Shown: piece after piece, positions 26,211-35,260 of the stretch
Position numbering within the stretch: position 1 is the first letter of the stretch
Layout of the letters: every line of letters begins with the position of its first letter
NCBI GenBank assembly: GCA_016787525.1
Contig: JAEUUP010000098.1
Location: forward strand, 62,001 to 126,000
Direction of reading: 5' to 3'
Origin: Saprospiraceae bacterium
GTDB taxonomy: Bacteria; Bacteroidota; Bacteroidia; Chitinophagales; Saprospiraceae
Length of the DNA: 64,000 nucleotides
Notes under the pieces: generated by a model
What the model was told of the DNA's origin: nothing
Database searches by the model: none
Seen by the model: only the letters and a program-made list of their open reading frames with translations
Position numbers and translations under genes: made by a program

Positions 26211-27437
26211 ATGAATTTATTACGTATTTTTTTTTGGATTCTATACCTCTCGCCAACACCTCTTTTGGCTCAGATTTGTGGTTTTTCGACTGTAAAAAAT
26301 GCTGATATTGAGCGTTATACTGAGGGGTATGTTTCTCATTTTTTGCAAAGCAATGTGCAACAAAGAACCATTGCCCGCATTCCTGTTGTGGTGCATGTGG
26401 TTTGGAATAGTGGTTTTGAAAATATATCTGATGCTCAAATTCAATCGCAAATAGAGGCGCTAAACCGTGATTTTCGCAAAAGGAATACGGTCAACCCAGT
26501 CTTCTCTCGTTTTGCTGTTGACTGTGAAATAGAATTTTGCTTGGCACAAAGAGACACAAACGGCAACCCTACAACAGGTATCGTGCGCCGACAAACCAAT
26601 TATGCCAATATCGGCTCTGAATATTTTGACACGTCAAGCCGCAAGCGCATCTACTACACGTCAAAAGGTGGTTCAACGGCTTGGAATCCGCAGAAATACC
26701 TCAATATTTGGGTTTGTAGTATCAATGTGCTTTATGGTTTCGCTTCGTCGCCAGCCAAAGCTTTGGAGCGACCCGAAGAAGATGGGGTAGTGGTGGATTA
26801 TCGTGTGTTTGGCACAACGGGTAGTTTGCGAGAGGGTCGTCAGAATGGGCGATTAACTGTACATGAAATTGGGCATTATTTCAATTTGCTGCACATTTGG
26901 GGCAGCGATTCGACTTGTGTGGATGATGACGAAGTCACTGATACTCCTGTACAAGCCAGCCCTCACGAAGGTTGCCCTGTTGACTTAGTCAAATCTTGTA
27001 ACAATTCGCTTGATTATTTTCGTAACTATATGGACTATACGAATGATGATTGTATGTCATTCTTTACCGCAGGTCAAAAGGCACGTATGTGGGCTACTTT
27101 GACGGGTTTCCGTGCCAATTTAATATCAAGCAATGTTTGCGACCCTGTCAGCGTGCAAACGGTTAATAAGCCTATTTTCGAGGTTTTTCCTAATCCAGCA
27201 CAAACGGAATTGACTGTTATATTTAAAAATCAAATAGCTTCTGAGTCTAAAACGATTCAGCTTTTGGACTGTTTTGGGCGCATTGTCCTCGAAAAACGCA
27301 ATTATACTGTTCAAGGAATCCCTTCAAGAGACGGGGTGTTTAACCTATCTTTAAACGATTGTCCCAATGGTTTTTATTGGCTGTCCATTCAAGTGAACAA
27401 TCAGAATATTGTCAAAAAAGTGGTGATTCAAAAGTAA
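26211..27437 (+). CDS. Secreted M43 (pappalysin-type) zinc metalloprotease with T9SS sorting domain
   Basis: 408 aa. Signal peptide MNLLRIFFWILYLSPTPLLAQ. A propeptide-like region is followed by the catalytic domain with HEIGHYFNLLHIWG (HExxHxxxxxH zinc site, near residue 220) and the Met-turn region YMDYTNDDCMSFFTAGQKARM, typical of M43B cytophagalysins. The last about 80 residues (FEVFPNPAQTELTVIF ... FYWLSIQVNNQNIVKKVVIQK) are a T9SS type A sorting domain, so the enzyme is sent through the outer membrane. The 3' end faces a minus-strand gene 13 bp away. Confidence 0.92.
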   Translation: MNLLRIFFWILYLSPTPLLAQICGFSTVKNADIERYTEGYVSHFLQSNVQQRTIARIPVVVHVVWNSGFENISDAQIQSQIEALNRDFRKRNTVNPVFSRFAVDCEIEFCLAQRDTNGNPTTGIVRRQTNYANIGSEYFDTSSRKRIYYTSKGGSTAWNPQKYLNIWVCSINVLYGFASSPAKALERPEEDGVVVDYRVFGTTGSLREGRQNGRLTVHEIGHYFNLLHIWGSDSTCVDDDEVTDTPVQASPHEGCPVDLVKSCNNSLDYFRNYMDYTNDDCMSFFTAGQKARMWATLTGFRANLISSNVCDPVSVQTVNKPIFEVFPNPAQTELTVIFKNQIASESKTIQLLDCFGRIVLEKRNYTVQGIPSRDGVFNLSLNDCPNGFYWLSIQVNNQNIVKKVVIQK

Positions 27438-27449
27438 AATAAGACCATT

Positions 27450-29177
27450 TTAAGCACCAAACCGTTGATAAGTCTCTTCGATTTGATTTTTATAAGCTTG
27501 ATACTGAGGGGTCGTAATTTTGAATCGGATACTTTCCAAAAATTGATTCAACTTAGCGTATTCTGACTCTGTCAATACATTGTCTTCCAAAAAAGCATCC
27601 ATTAGTTTCAAAAAAGCCTCGTTTGTTGTTCGAGCAATTTCGACAGTTCGCACTTTATCTTCCAAAAAACCATAGAAAAACGAGGCTTCGTTGTAGTTCA
27701 CTTTTTGACTCAGCACCAAATCATCGAATGTCTTTTTCAAATCATTGATTTCCAAAACAAGTTGGTCATAAGGTTTTGTGTTTTGATGAAAATCAGACAT
27801 CAAAGCATAGACTTTGCCCGTAAATTCTTTGATGTATTGATGCCGACGGCGAAAATACCACCACCCAAAAACGCCCGAAATCAAGGCAAAAGACCCCGCC
27901 ACACCCAATTCAGATGCAAAGCCTAAGTCTGCTAATTTGTCTGTGGCGCGCCAAATAGGACTCGAATTAGGAATTTTACCTTCATTTTCGATGCTGTAAA
28001 TGATAGGTGCAAAATCCTCTTTTTTCATTTCAGTCTGTGGATGAAAAGCGTTGATGTGGTTGATAAAAATCTCTTGCAAACGGTCAAAGTCCTTGGGCAA
28101 AAATTGCTTGCGCACATCGCTCCATTGCCCCAGTTGGTGTCCAGAGGTGTATTTTTGAGCAATTAATTCATTGGTTTTGGTAAAAAAATAGATAAAACGC
28201 TGCAAATGAGCTGTATCTGTCAAAGCAGCCCATTGGTTTTCCAATTTCTTAACATCTTTTTTCAAGTCCTCATACTGAGGGGTCTCTTTTTGAATTTCTA
28301 AAGCATTTTTTTTCTTTTTCAAATCCGATTCAACTTCTTTTTTCTTCGCTTTTAGTGCCAAAACCAATTCTATGGAAGCGGGTGGTAAATTGACTTGTCC
28401 ACCAAAACGCTTAAAATGCTCGTTGTTCATCTCGATTTTTTGCCCAACGCCTGCGTGAGTGACACATAGTAGGTAGAAGTTGTCGGGAATCGAAATGGTA
28501 TCTTTCCCAAACACGACCGCGTATTTCGGGTCGTCGAGTTTTTGCCAGAGTTCTGGACCGAAAAAGGTTTCGGGATTGATTTTATCGAAATTGTCAATCA
28601 GACACACAAAATGTTCTTTCGGCTGCGCTCGGCATTTGTCCCAAAATTTGAGCAAATCTCCTTTGATAAAGTTCTTTTTTTCGTAATAGCCGATGCAGCG
28701 ATGGTGCAAATCGAGGTCGAACTGAGGGGCGCACAAGATTTCCATCTTGCGTCTATTTTCTATGTCAGTGGCTTGCGGCTTGCTACCCGAACTTGTTTCG
28801 TTGGCTATCATATTCGCGATTCTATCCACCAAAGTCGAATTGCCTGCACCTGTCACGCCCGAGATGATGATGAATTTTCGTTCCGTTATCAGATTGAAAT
28901 AGGACTTAAACTTCTCGAAAGTCATATTTGGCAGATAGGGCTTGGCAATGAGATTCTTGATGACAGAGTCGGACACTGCACTATCCTTATGGAATGCAGT
29001 GTATAAAAGCTGCAACGAGTCGGCTGAGTTGTCGAGCGTACGCACATCTTGACGCAGCAGGTCGGCTGCTTCTTGCCAGACAGGGTCATCTTGATTCCGA
29101 AATCCCCACCACAACACGGCGATACTGAGGGGGAGTAAAATGATTACTGCCAGTTTTTGTAAGTTCGGTAAAGTCAT
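27450..29177 (-). CDS. Membrane-anchored AAA-like P-loop protein with altered Walker A
   Basis: 575 aa. An N-terminal helix (about 9-26) and a second one (about 430-447, GVAGSFALISGVFGWWYF) enclose a P-loop domain: GVTGAGNST at 107-115 matches Walker A except that the catalytic Lys is Asn (AAT codon), and HFVCLIDNFDK is Walker B-like. A coiled coil (ALKAKKKEVESDLKKKKNALEIQKE) follows. The C-terminal about 120 residues are helical. The architecture recalls STAND/KAP-like membrane NTPases, but the family is not certain. The Lys change suggests weak or absent ATP hydrolysis. Four copies or variants of the interspersed word lie within this gene (27502, 28273, 28720, 29123). Confidence 0.6.
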   Translation of the reverse strand: MTLPNLQKLAVIILLPLSIAVLWWGFRNQDDPVWQEAADLLRQDVRTLDNSADSLQLLYTAFHKDSAVSDSVIKNLIAKPYLPNMTFEKFKSYFNLITERKFIIISGVTGAGNSTLVDRIANMIANETSSGSKPQATDIENRRKMEILCAPQFDLDLHHRCIGYYEKKNFIKGDLLKFWDKCRAQPKEHFVCLIDNFDKINPETFFGPELWQKLDDPKYAVVFGKDTISIPDNFYLLCVTHAGVGQKIEMNNEHFKRFGGQVNLPPASIELVLALKAKKKEVESDLKKKKNALEIQKETPQYEDLKKDVKKLENQWAALTDTAHLQRFIYFFTKTNELIAQKYTSGHQLGQWSDVRKQFLPKDFDRLQEIFINHINAFHPQTEMKKEDFAPIIYSIENEGKIPNSSPIWRATDKLADLGFASELGVAGSFALISGVFGWWYFRRRHQYIKEFTGKVYALMSDFHQNTKPYDQLVLEINDLKKTFDDLVLSQKVNYNEASFFYGFLEDKVRTVEIARTTNEAFLKLMDAFLEDNVLTESEYAKLNQFLESIRFKITTPQYQAYKNQIEETYQRFGA

Positions 29178-29195
29178 CTCATTATTGTTTTTTCG

Positions 29196-30197
29196 CTAAA
29201 TAACCTGGAAACCATACACATAAGGGTCGTCATCGTCGAAAATAATATGATTGAAACCATGGATAATTGCCCAACCTTCGATGCTGGGCACGATGGCATG
29301 CTTGCCGTCGAGCGTTGTCTCCTCTTCGATGCGTCCGATAAACTTTGAGCCGATGATGCTTTCATGCACAAATTCGTCGCCTTTTTTCAATTTACCTTGC
29401 GCATACCATTGTGCCATACGTGCCGAAGTACCTGTACCACAAGGCGAACGGTCAATCGCTTTGTCACCATAAAAAACCGCATTACGCGCCGTCGAATTAG
29501 GGTCAATTATAGCGCCCGTCCATTGCACATGGCTCATGCCATTGATAGTTGGGTCTTCTGGATGCACAAACGTGTATTGTGCATTCACTTTTGTCCGAAT
29601 TTCGCGACTCCAAGCGATGAGTTGGTCGGCGGTATAGTGTTCCAAACCTTTAAAATTCGTTTGTGGATCAATGATACCATAAAAATTGCCCCCATAAGCC
29701 ACATCCAAATGCAACGTACCCAATCCCGAACATTCGACTTCGACCCCCTCAGTATGCAAATAGGATTTGATATTGGTGATTTTGACCGATTTTACTTTGT
29801 TTCCCTCTTTTTTATACTCCGCTCGCACCAAACCTGCAGGAACTTCCAAATTCAAAATACCTTCCGTCTGAGGCATGACCAAACCTTGCTCCAAAGCAAT
29901 CGTGACGGTGCCAATTGTGCCATGACCACACATCGGCAGACAGCCACTCGTCTCGATGAACAAGATGCCTATATCATTTTTGGGGTCACTTGGTGGATAC
30001 AAAATACTACCCGACATCATATCGTGACCACGTGGCTCATACATCAGCCCTCGGCGAATCCAATCGTATTCTTTCAAGAAATGTTGCCGTTTCTCACTCA
30101 TATTCGCCCCTCTCAGTACAGGGCCACCTCCAGCCACCAAACGCACAGGGTTGCCACAGGTGTGGGCATCTATGCAAAAAAAAGATTTTGTCGCCAT
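29196..30197 (-). CDS. Proline racemase family, probable 4-hydroxyproline 2-epimerase
   Basis: 333 aa from the ATG at 30197 (an upstream in-frame ATG at 30260 would add 21 non-family residues). MATKSFFCIDAHTCGNPVRLV is the family start. Both catalytic cysteines are present: MCGHG and SPCGTGTSA, which means racemase/epimerase rather than the Cys-to-Thr dehydratases. Length and sequence favour conversion of trans-4-hydroxy-L-proline to the cis-D form. The usual partners (D-amino-acid oxidase, deaminase, aldehyde dehydrogenase) are not adjacent; a DapA-family candidate lies at 12740. Words at 29745 (HTEG) and a variant at 30107 (LRG). Confidence 0.88.
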   Translation of the reverse strand: MATKSFFCIDAHTCGNPVRLVAGGGPVLRGANMSEKRQHFLKEYDWIRRGLMYEPRGHDMMSGSILYPPSDPKNDIGILFIETSGCLPMCGHGTIGTVTIALEQGLVMPQTEGILNLEVPAGLVRAEYKKEGNKVKSVKITNIKSYLHTEGVEVECSGLGTLHLDVAYGGNFYGIIDPQTNFKGLEHYTADQLIAWSREIRTKVNAQYTFVHPEDPTINGMSHVQWTGAIIDPNSTARNAVFYGDKAIDRSPCGTGTSARMAQWYAQGKLKKGDEFVHESIIGSKFIGRIEEETTLDGKHAIVPSIEGWAIIHGFNHIIFDDDDPYVYGFQVI

Positions 30198-30399
30198 GCT
30201 ATGTATTTGATTGTCAATCGTTTGATTTTTCCGTCGTCTCAGTTGAGAAATGATGCTCAAAAGTATTTATTCGATTTAAAAAACTCAAACAAATTAGATT
30301 TTTTCTGAAGGATAGACACAGTAGCCGTGTAGTCAAGAAGAAGTATTTACACTAATATTTTTTATACTCACAATAATCTATGTTAGAATACTCAAGATA

Positions 30400-30464
30400 C
30401 CCCTCAGTAAAAATTGCCTCATCATTGCCGCAAAGCAATGATGAGGCAATTTTTACTGAAGGGG
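30400..30464 (-). terminator. Long hairpin terminator with the interspersed word at both feet
   Basis: Left arm 30400-30428 and right arm 30435-30464 form an almost perfect stem of about 29 bp, starting CCCCTCAGTA and ending TACTGAAGGGG. Read on the minus strand after dsbD, the GC-rich part is followed by AATTTTT, so it fits an intrinsic terminator. It is the clearest inverted pair of the word in the window. Confidence 0.75.
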
Positions 30465-30475
30465 AATTTAAATAC

Positions 30476-33031
30476 TTATCTTAGTCCACACTCCAAAAAC
30501 GCCTTGTATTTCTCAACTTCGGGCGTATAGGCGGTCGGGGCATTCAGAACCTTCAAAATAGGCTCTTTGGCAGAGACCAAAACATAGAAAGGTTGTGAGT
30601 TTTTGTTGAAAAAAGTAGCTTCCAAGTCCGTCCACATCTCCCCCTCAGTATCTTTGAGTTTGCCATCGAATTTTGAGGTATATGGTGCATAAGGTGCGTG
30701 CAGCTCTTTTTTATCATCCGTATAAAGCGAAACCAAAATGTATTTGTCGCGAATCAATTCCATCACGCCAGGTTTGTTCCACACATTTTCTTCCATTTTG
30801 CGACAATTGGCACAGTTCCAACCTGTAAAATCGAGCAAAATAGGCTTATTTTGTTTGCGTGCTTCGGCGATACCTTCGTTTAAGTCATGAAAGCACGACA
30901 AATTAAGGGGGCATTTTTGCGGATAAATATAACTGTAACCTGCAGGTGGCAAAATACCGCTGCCCATTTCAGGCGTTTGGAAGGTTTCTGTCGTCGCATT
31001 GTAGCGAAAACCCAAACCCAAATAAGCTGCAAAAGCTAACGATAGGGCAACAACTGCACCACGAGGGATTGAAAATTTCTTTTTTCCACCATATTTAAAC
31101 TTCAAAATGCCTGCATGATAAAGGGCTAAACCCAAAGCACAGACAATCCAAATTGCCAAAAAAGCCTCATAAGGCAGATATTTCCAACCTTTGATAAGGT
31201 CAGCGTTGGAGAGAAATTTGAATGCCAAAGCGACTTCGATGAAGCCGAGCGTCACTTTCACATCGTCCATCCAACTACCCGACTTGGGCAATGACTGTAA
31301 CCAAGCGGGGAACAAGGCAAACAAACCGAAAGGCAAGGCCAAAGCTGTCGCAAATCCCAACATGCCGATGGCTGGACCCGCCGAAAAACCTGTTGAGGTA
31401 GCTGTTTGAACCAAGAGTGTGCCTATGATAGGACCTGTGCAGCTAAAGGAAACCAAAGCTAATGTGAAAGCCATGAAAAAAATGCCAATCAAACCACCTC
31501 GATTAGAGGCTTCATCAGCTTTATTTGTCCAACTTGATGGCAGAGTGATTTCAAAATAGCCAAAAAATGACACTGCAAAAACGAGGAACAAAACACCAAA
31601 TGCGATATTCACCCAAGGGTTGGTAGAAAGACGATTCAAAGCATCTGAGCCAAAAATGGTCGTGATGAGTAAACCCATCGAAACGTATAAAACAATGATA
31701 CTCAATGAATAAATGAGGGCGTTGCGTATGCCTGTCGCCCGATCTTTTGAGCCTTTTGTGAAAAAACTAACCGTCAAAGGAATCATAGGGAACACACACG
31801 GTGTCAACAAAGCCAACAAACCTCCACCGAAGCCAAGCGCGAAAATCCACCATAAACTCGATTGCGTATCGTCGGCTTTCACTCCCTCAGTAGTGCAGTC
31901 CACCGTTTCGTTTGTTTTGTCAAATTGGAATTGACTGGGTTCTGTCAAAATACCTGACGTATTAGTTGTTTGCGTTGTACTAGCTATGGTATTGTCTGCA
32001 ATTTCACCTGCTGTGCCTTTAGCTATATCATAAAAGAATTTGATTTCATTAGGTGGTAGGCACATCTCATTGTTGCAGGCTTGGAACTCCAACGAGCCAT
32101 TGATAGGCTTTGTAATGTCTTTTATCTTAATGCTTTGTGTAAAAGTTGCCGTTTCTGAAAAGTCAATGACTTCCATATTGTCGAACACAGGTTCTTTGTG
32201 TTGACGGCGTTTTGTGCTTTCTTCTTTTAACTTGCCAACAAGTTCGATATTGTCATTTTTCTCAAATTTAAAGCTCGTTGGAATAGGTACATCGCCCTTC
32301 AAAAACTGAGAGTAGATATGCCAATCTTTGTCCAAATTGGCTTTGAAAACAAGATCATACTCGGTTTCGGATTTTTTTTTTGATTCAAATGTCCATTTGA
32401 CAGGATTTTGTATGCCGCCACTGTTGGCGACCAAACCGCCATTTGTGGGAACTTGGTTAGATGTTGTTGCAGTGGTCGAAGTGCCTGTTTGAGTCGGTAA
32501 TACTGAGGGGGTAGTTTGAGTGGGTGAAGGTGTGTTAGTGGGTATTGGGGCTGCTGCGCCACCACTTGCACTCGCACCAACGACAATTTTATAGTTAAAA
32601 TCTTGAGAGTTAGGTGGCAAACATTTCTCGTCGTCGCAAGTTTGCCATTCGACAGAGCCTTTGATGTCGGTCGAACCTGTCACTTTGACACGTTGGACAA
32701 ATTTCACTTCGTCTGAGAACTTAGTGATGTTCATCTCAAATATCTTGTCGAAACCTGATTTTTTGTGGTCACTCACCTCTGCTGCTTTTCCGATGAGTTG
32801 ATACTGAGGGGTAGGTTTGAAAGTCAAAGCTGTCGGAACAGGGCCATCGCCATTGAGAAATTGGGAATAGATGAACCAACCTTTATCGAGTTTGGCGGTT
32901 GCGATAAGGTCATATTCTGTTTCGTTGATTTTTTTAGACTCAAAAGACCATTTGACAGGGTTGAGAATTTGCGCTTCACCAATTTTAAAAAGAAATAAAA
33001 GTGCGATAGCGGTTGAAAATATCTTTTTCAT
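30476..33031 (-). CDS. dsbD: DsbD-type thiol:disulfide interchange protein with duplicated N-terminal domain
   Basis: 851 aa. Moves reducing power from cytosolic thioredoxin to the periplasm. Domains: signal peptide (1-20); two DsbD alpha-like domains at about 22-150 and 207-338, each with a C-x(4)-C-LPP motif (TCDDEKCLPP, ACNNEMCLPP), joined by a Pro/Thr/Ser linker; the transmembrane electron-transfer domain with LTPCVFPMIPLT (Cys412) and SFSCTGPIIGT; and a C-terminal thioredoxin-like domain with GWNCANCRKME. All required cysteines are present. The doubled alpha domain is unusual compared with E. coli DsbD. A single-domain paralogue lies directly upstream (33185-33640). Copies or variants of the word at 30641, 31883, 32501 and 32802. 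Confidence 0.9.
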   Translation of the reverse strand: MKKIFSTAIALLFLFKIGEAQILNPVKWSFESKKINETEYDLIATAKLDKGWFIYSQFLNGDGPVPTALTFKPTPQYQLIGKAAEVSDHKKSGFDKIFEMNITKFSDEVKFVQRVKVTGSTDIKGSVEWQTCDDEKCLPPNSQDFNYKIVVGASASGGAAAPIPTNTPSPTQTTPSVLPTQTGTSTTATTSNQVPTNGGLVANSGGIQNPVKWTFESKKKSETEYDLVFKANLDKDWHIYSQFLKGDVPIPTSFKFEKNDNIELVGKLKEESTKRRQHKEPVFDNMEVIDFSETATFTQSIKIKDITKPINGSLEFQACNNEMCLPPNEIKFFYDIAKGTAGEIADNTIASTTQTTNTSGILTEPSQFQFDKTNETVDCTTEGVKADDTQSSLWWIFALGFGGGLLALLTPCVFPMIPLTVSFFTKGSKDRATGIRNALIYSLSIIVLYVSMGLLITTIFGSDALNRLSTNPWVNIAFGVLFLVFAVSFFGYFEITLPSSWTNKADEASNRGGLIGIFFMAFTLALVSFSCTGPIIGTLLVQTATSTGFSAGPAIGMLGFATALALPFGLFALFPAWLQSLPKSGSWMDDVKVTLGFIEVALAFKFLSNADLIKGWKYLPYEAFLAIWIVCALGLALYHAGILKFKYGGKKKFSIPRGAVVALSLAFAAYLGLGFRYNATTETFQTPEMGSGILPPAGYSYIYPQKCPLNLSCFHDLNEGIAEARKQNKPILLDFTGWNCANCRKMEENVWNKPGVMELIRDKYILVSLYTDDKKELHAPYAPYTSKFDGKLKDTEGEMWTDLEATFFNKNSQPFYVLVSAKEPILKVLNAPTAYTPEVEKYKAFLECGLR

Positions 33032-33119
33032 TTTGTTGAATTGATATAATTTAAATATATTTTAAAGACACTCTTTTGTAATGATACGGCAAAAATAAAT
33101 TTTAAAAATTGAAATACAA

Positions 33120-33154
33120 AAGGCAGTTAATCGATTATATCGATTAACTGCCTT
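33120..33154 (-). terminator. Intrinsic terminator hairpin
   Basis: Perfect 16-bp stem (33120-33135 with 33139-33154), 3-base loop, after the stop of the 151-aa gene on the minus strand; a short T-rich stretch follows. Confidence 0.75.
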
Positions 33155-33184
33155 CTAAACGTAGAAACGTCAAAAAAAGTTATG

Positions 33185-33640
33185 TCATTTGGCTAATGGA
33201 ACTGTAAAATTAACTTTTGCTGGAGGCATGCACATTTGACCATTGCAAGTCATGAACATCAAGTTGCCACGTACAGAAGGAGCATCACCTACAATTTTTA
33301 CCTTTTGAACAAATTGTGTTTTACCTTCTAACTTGATGACAGTCATATTGAAATTAGAATCGAAAATCTCTTTTTTCTGACCGATTTCTTGCGGTTTGCC
33401 ATCTAAAACGATATTTGGGTCTTGCACGAAATCAATTTTAGTAGGTAGTGGACCTTTTTTCGCCATTTCTTGCGAGTACACGTACCAACCTTCTTCGATG
33501 TTAGCCGTTAGAGTAACTTGGTATTCTGTACTGGACAATTTTGTCGCCGTGAATGACCAATTAACGGGTTCTGCCATTTGTGCGTTTACAGCAAATGAGA
33601 AAAATAGTGTGATGAACAATGTGGGAATGAGTTTCAACAT
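33185..33640 (-). CDS. Secreted stand-alone DsbD alpha-like domain protein
   Basis: 151 aa: signal peptide (MLKLIPTLFITLFFSFAVNAQ) and one domain that matches the two N-terminal domains of the neighbouring DsbD (PVNWSFTATKLSSTEYQVTLTANIEEGWYVYSQEMAKKGPLPTKI; TCNGQMCMPP). The C-x(4)-C pair is kept, so it may be a soluble periplasmic thiol carrier that receives electrons from DsbD. It arose by duplication of the same unit. It has its own terminator, so it is transcribed separately from dsbD. Confidence 0.75.
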   Translation of the reverse strand: MLKLIPTLFITLFFSFAVNAQMAEPVNWSFTATKLSSTEYQVTLTANIEEGWYVYSQEMAKKGPLPTKIDFVQDPNIVLDGKPQEIGQKKEIFDSNFNMTVIKLEGKTQFVQKVKIVGDAPSVRGNLMFMTCNGQMCMPPAKVNFTVPLAK

Positions 33641-34037
33641 AATCTTTCTTTTTTCTTCTTACGAATGTGTCCTTACTGTTAAAGTTAAATTGTAAAAATT
33701 TGCTATCTTAATTTATAGTAAAACTTAAATATCTATATATGAGCAAGTGTTCGCAAACCGAATTGAAATCTACTAAAGAACATTGTTTTTCTTTAGAATA
33801 AAATTTTGGAAATCGGTAGTTCGTAAAATTTAATTTCGAAAGTTCGGGAGAGATTATAGGAGTCAATGAAAAATGAGTTTTCTCTGGCTCTGCCTTGCTT
33901 CATTGACGATACAAAGGTCTAAATTTCTTTTTAAAACTGTGCTATTTTTAGCCAATTTTATTTCCTGTTAACAAAAAAAACGAAAGAAAAATTAGGCTGC
34001 TTGGTATTTTTACCCTATTTAAGGGGTAAATTAGCGG
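33641..34037. other. Non-coding gap with a possible structured leader
   Basis: 397 bp without a convincing gene. On the minus strand GACCTTTG (33912-33919, one base off the -7 consensus) is followed by a stretch in which GTCAATGAA (about 33899-33907) can pair with TTCATTGAC (about 33862-33870). This could be the start of a 260-nt leader of the 151-aa gene. No known riboswitch class is recognised. Confidence 0.3.
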
Positions 34038-34577
34038 TTATCGGTCTTTCCAGCGTTTGAGTTCAAAATTTATTGTTTGTGTTGGCTTCGAAAAAACAAA
34101 TTTTGTTTCGTCAAATGTAGGTCGTCTCCACTTGATGTTGACGTTGTTGGACATAGCATAAGGTTCTTGAGGAATACCCATGTAGTTTTGGTCTAGGATA
34201 TGGTTGTCGTTGATGTCGTGGTAGCAGGTGACGGCATAAGTTGCATGAGGAATATTAAAACTAACTTTAACTGATTTGTTGTTACCAACAGGTGCAACTT
34301 GTCTGTACACAAATCCGTTTTTGTCTAAGAATTTGTCTTGTGAATTAAAAATAGCAACACGAATTGAGCCTCCCTCTGTATCAATACCTGTGACATTGAC
34401 TGTCAAAATGCCATTACCACCTTCGGGTTTGATAAAACTCAAAAAAAGAACAGGTAAGAATAGTGCATAAAAGAGATGGTACTTGTTGAGGAAAATTAAA
34501 GAAGTCGTTCTGATATATTTATATGACTGAATGGTATTTATTTTTTTTCGATAAGTGTGTAGTAAGGCGCTTGTCAT
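34038..34577 (-). CDS. DUF2141 family exported protein
   Basis: Up to 179 aa. From about residue 54 it is a DUF2141 domain: LTVNVTGIDTEGGSIRVAIFNSQDKFLD, then FNIPHATYAVTCYHDINDNHILDQNYMGIPQEPYAMSNN, the family core. A hydrophobic stretch at about 35-50 (FYALFLPVLFLSF) serves as a signal anchor. The N-terminal about 30 residues are atypical, so the true start may be internal and is uncertain. Function of the family is unknown; members are periplasmic or outer-membrane-associated. Confidence 0.75.
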   Translation of the reverse strand: MTSALLHTYRKKINTIQSYKYIRTTSLIFLNKYHLFYALFLPVLFLSFIKPEGGNGILTVNVTGIDTEGGSIRVAIFNSQDKFLDKNGFVYRQVAPVGNNKSVKVSFNIPHATYAVTCYHDINDNHILDQNYMGIPQEPYAMSNNVNIKWRRPTFDETKFVFSKPTQTINFELKRWKDR

Positions 34578-34743
34578 GGCTAAATTTTATATATGATTGA
34601 TTTTAAGTTTTAGGTAATGTACATTCTATTTATGGTTGAGCGTGATAGTGAAAACGAATAGAAGTTAAAATCATTTCAACCGATTAAGAAAAAATATTTA
34701 ATTTAACGACAATTTAAGTCTTTCCGCCCCCTAAGCGATGGCA

Positions 34744-34796
34744 AAAAAAAAGCGAAAGACTATTTCACAATTGTAAAATTAGTTTTTCGCTTTTTA
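34744..34796 (-). terminator. Hairpin terminator of the STAS gene
   Basis: AAAAAGCGAAA.ACTA... pairs with ...TTAGT.TTTCGCTTTTT around ACAATTGT; U-rich on both sides. The TACTGAGGGG word (34795-34804) starts at the foot of this stem, next to the stop of the STAS gene. Confidence 0.7.
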
Positions 34797-34817
34797 CTGA
34801 GGGGGTACTTGGTGGTA

Positions 34818-35198
34818 CTATGAATCAGATTCGCCATTAAGTTCTTTTTCAATTTCTTCCATCAAAATGTACTCTTTACATTCTTCAATGGTTGGAATAA
34901 TAGTCAATACACTATCCAATTTAGCTATTTCGATGAGCTTTTTTACAGCTGGATTCAAGTTGGTCAGGATAAAACTACCACCCGTTTTTTTCCAAACTTT
35001 GTCGCCTAACAAAATGGCACTTAGTCCTGACGAATCCACATATTTCACATCATTGAGATCGAGTATGAGATTTGAAATGCCTTCATCGCACATAAAACTG
35101 AATTGAGCTTTAAGAGAAGGTGCCAAAATTGAGTTTAGGTTTTCGTCATGAAGCGAAAAGATTGTGAACTTTTCTTGTTTATCTACTGAATATCTCAT
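34818..35198 (-). CDS. STAS domain protein (anti-sigma factor antagonist type)
   Basis: 126 aa from the ATG at 35198. A further upstream start at 35255 is rejected because a minus-strand -7 element TAAATTTG lies at 35253-35260, so the message cannot include it. A single STAS fold with the phospho-acceptor motif VDSSGLSAILLGDKVWKKTGGSFILTNLNPAVKKLI; the first Ser of DSSGL is the usual phosphorylation site. SpoIIAA/RsbV-like proteins bind anti-sigma kinases, but no kinase gene is adjacent. The C-terminus adds an acidic tail (EEIEKELNGESDS). Confidence 0.85.
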   Translation of the reverse strand: MRYSVDKQEKFTIFSLHDENLNSILAPSLKAQFSFMCDEGISNLILDLNDVKYVDSSGLSAILLGDKVWKKTGGSFILTNLNPAVKKLIEIAKLDSVLTIIPTIEECKEYILMEEIEKELNGESDS

Positions 35199-35252
35199 GT
35201 CAAATGGATGGTTAGAGATGATTGATAATTTGATGATGATGTTTTTGAGAAG

Positions 35253-35260
35253 CAAATTTA
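35253..35260 (-). promoter_or_regulatory. -7 element deciding the STAS gene start
   Basis: CAAATTTA on plus reads TAAATTTG on minus. It places the transcript start near 35246, downstream of the ATG at 35255, so 35198 is the start codon. Confidence 0.5.

Noticed and set aside
28542-29006. A 154-codon plus-strand frame opposite the membrane ATPase gene
   Set aside because: It is the antisense of a well-supported coding region and shows no family features; the same holds for other long antisense frames at 29364-30308 and 38489-39145.
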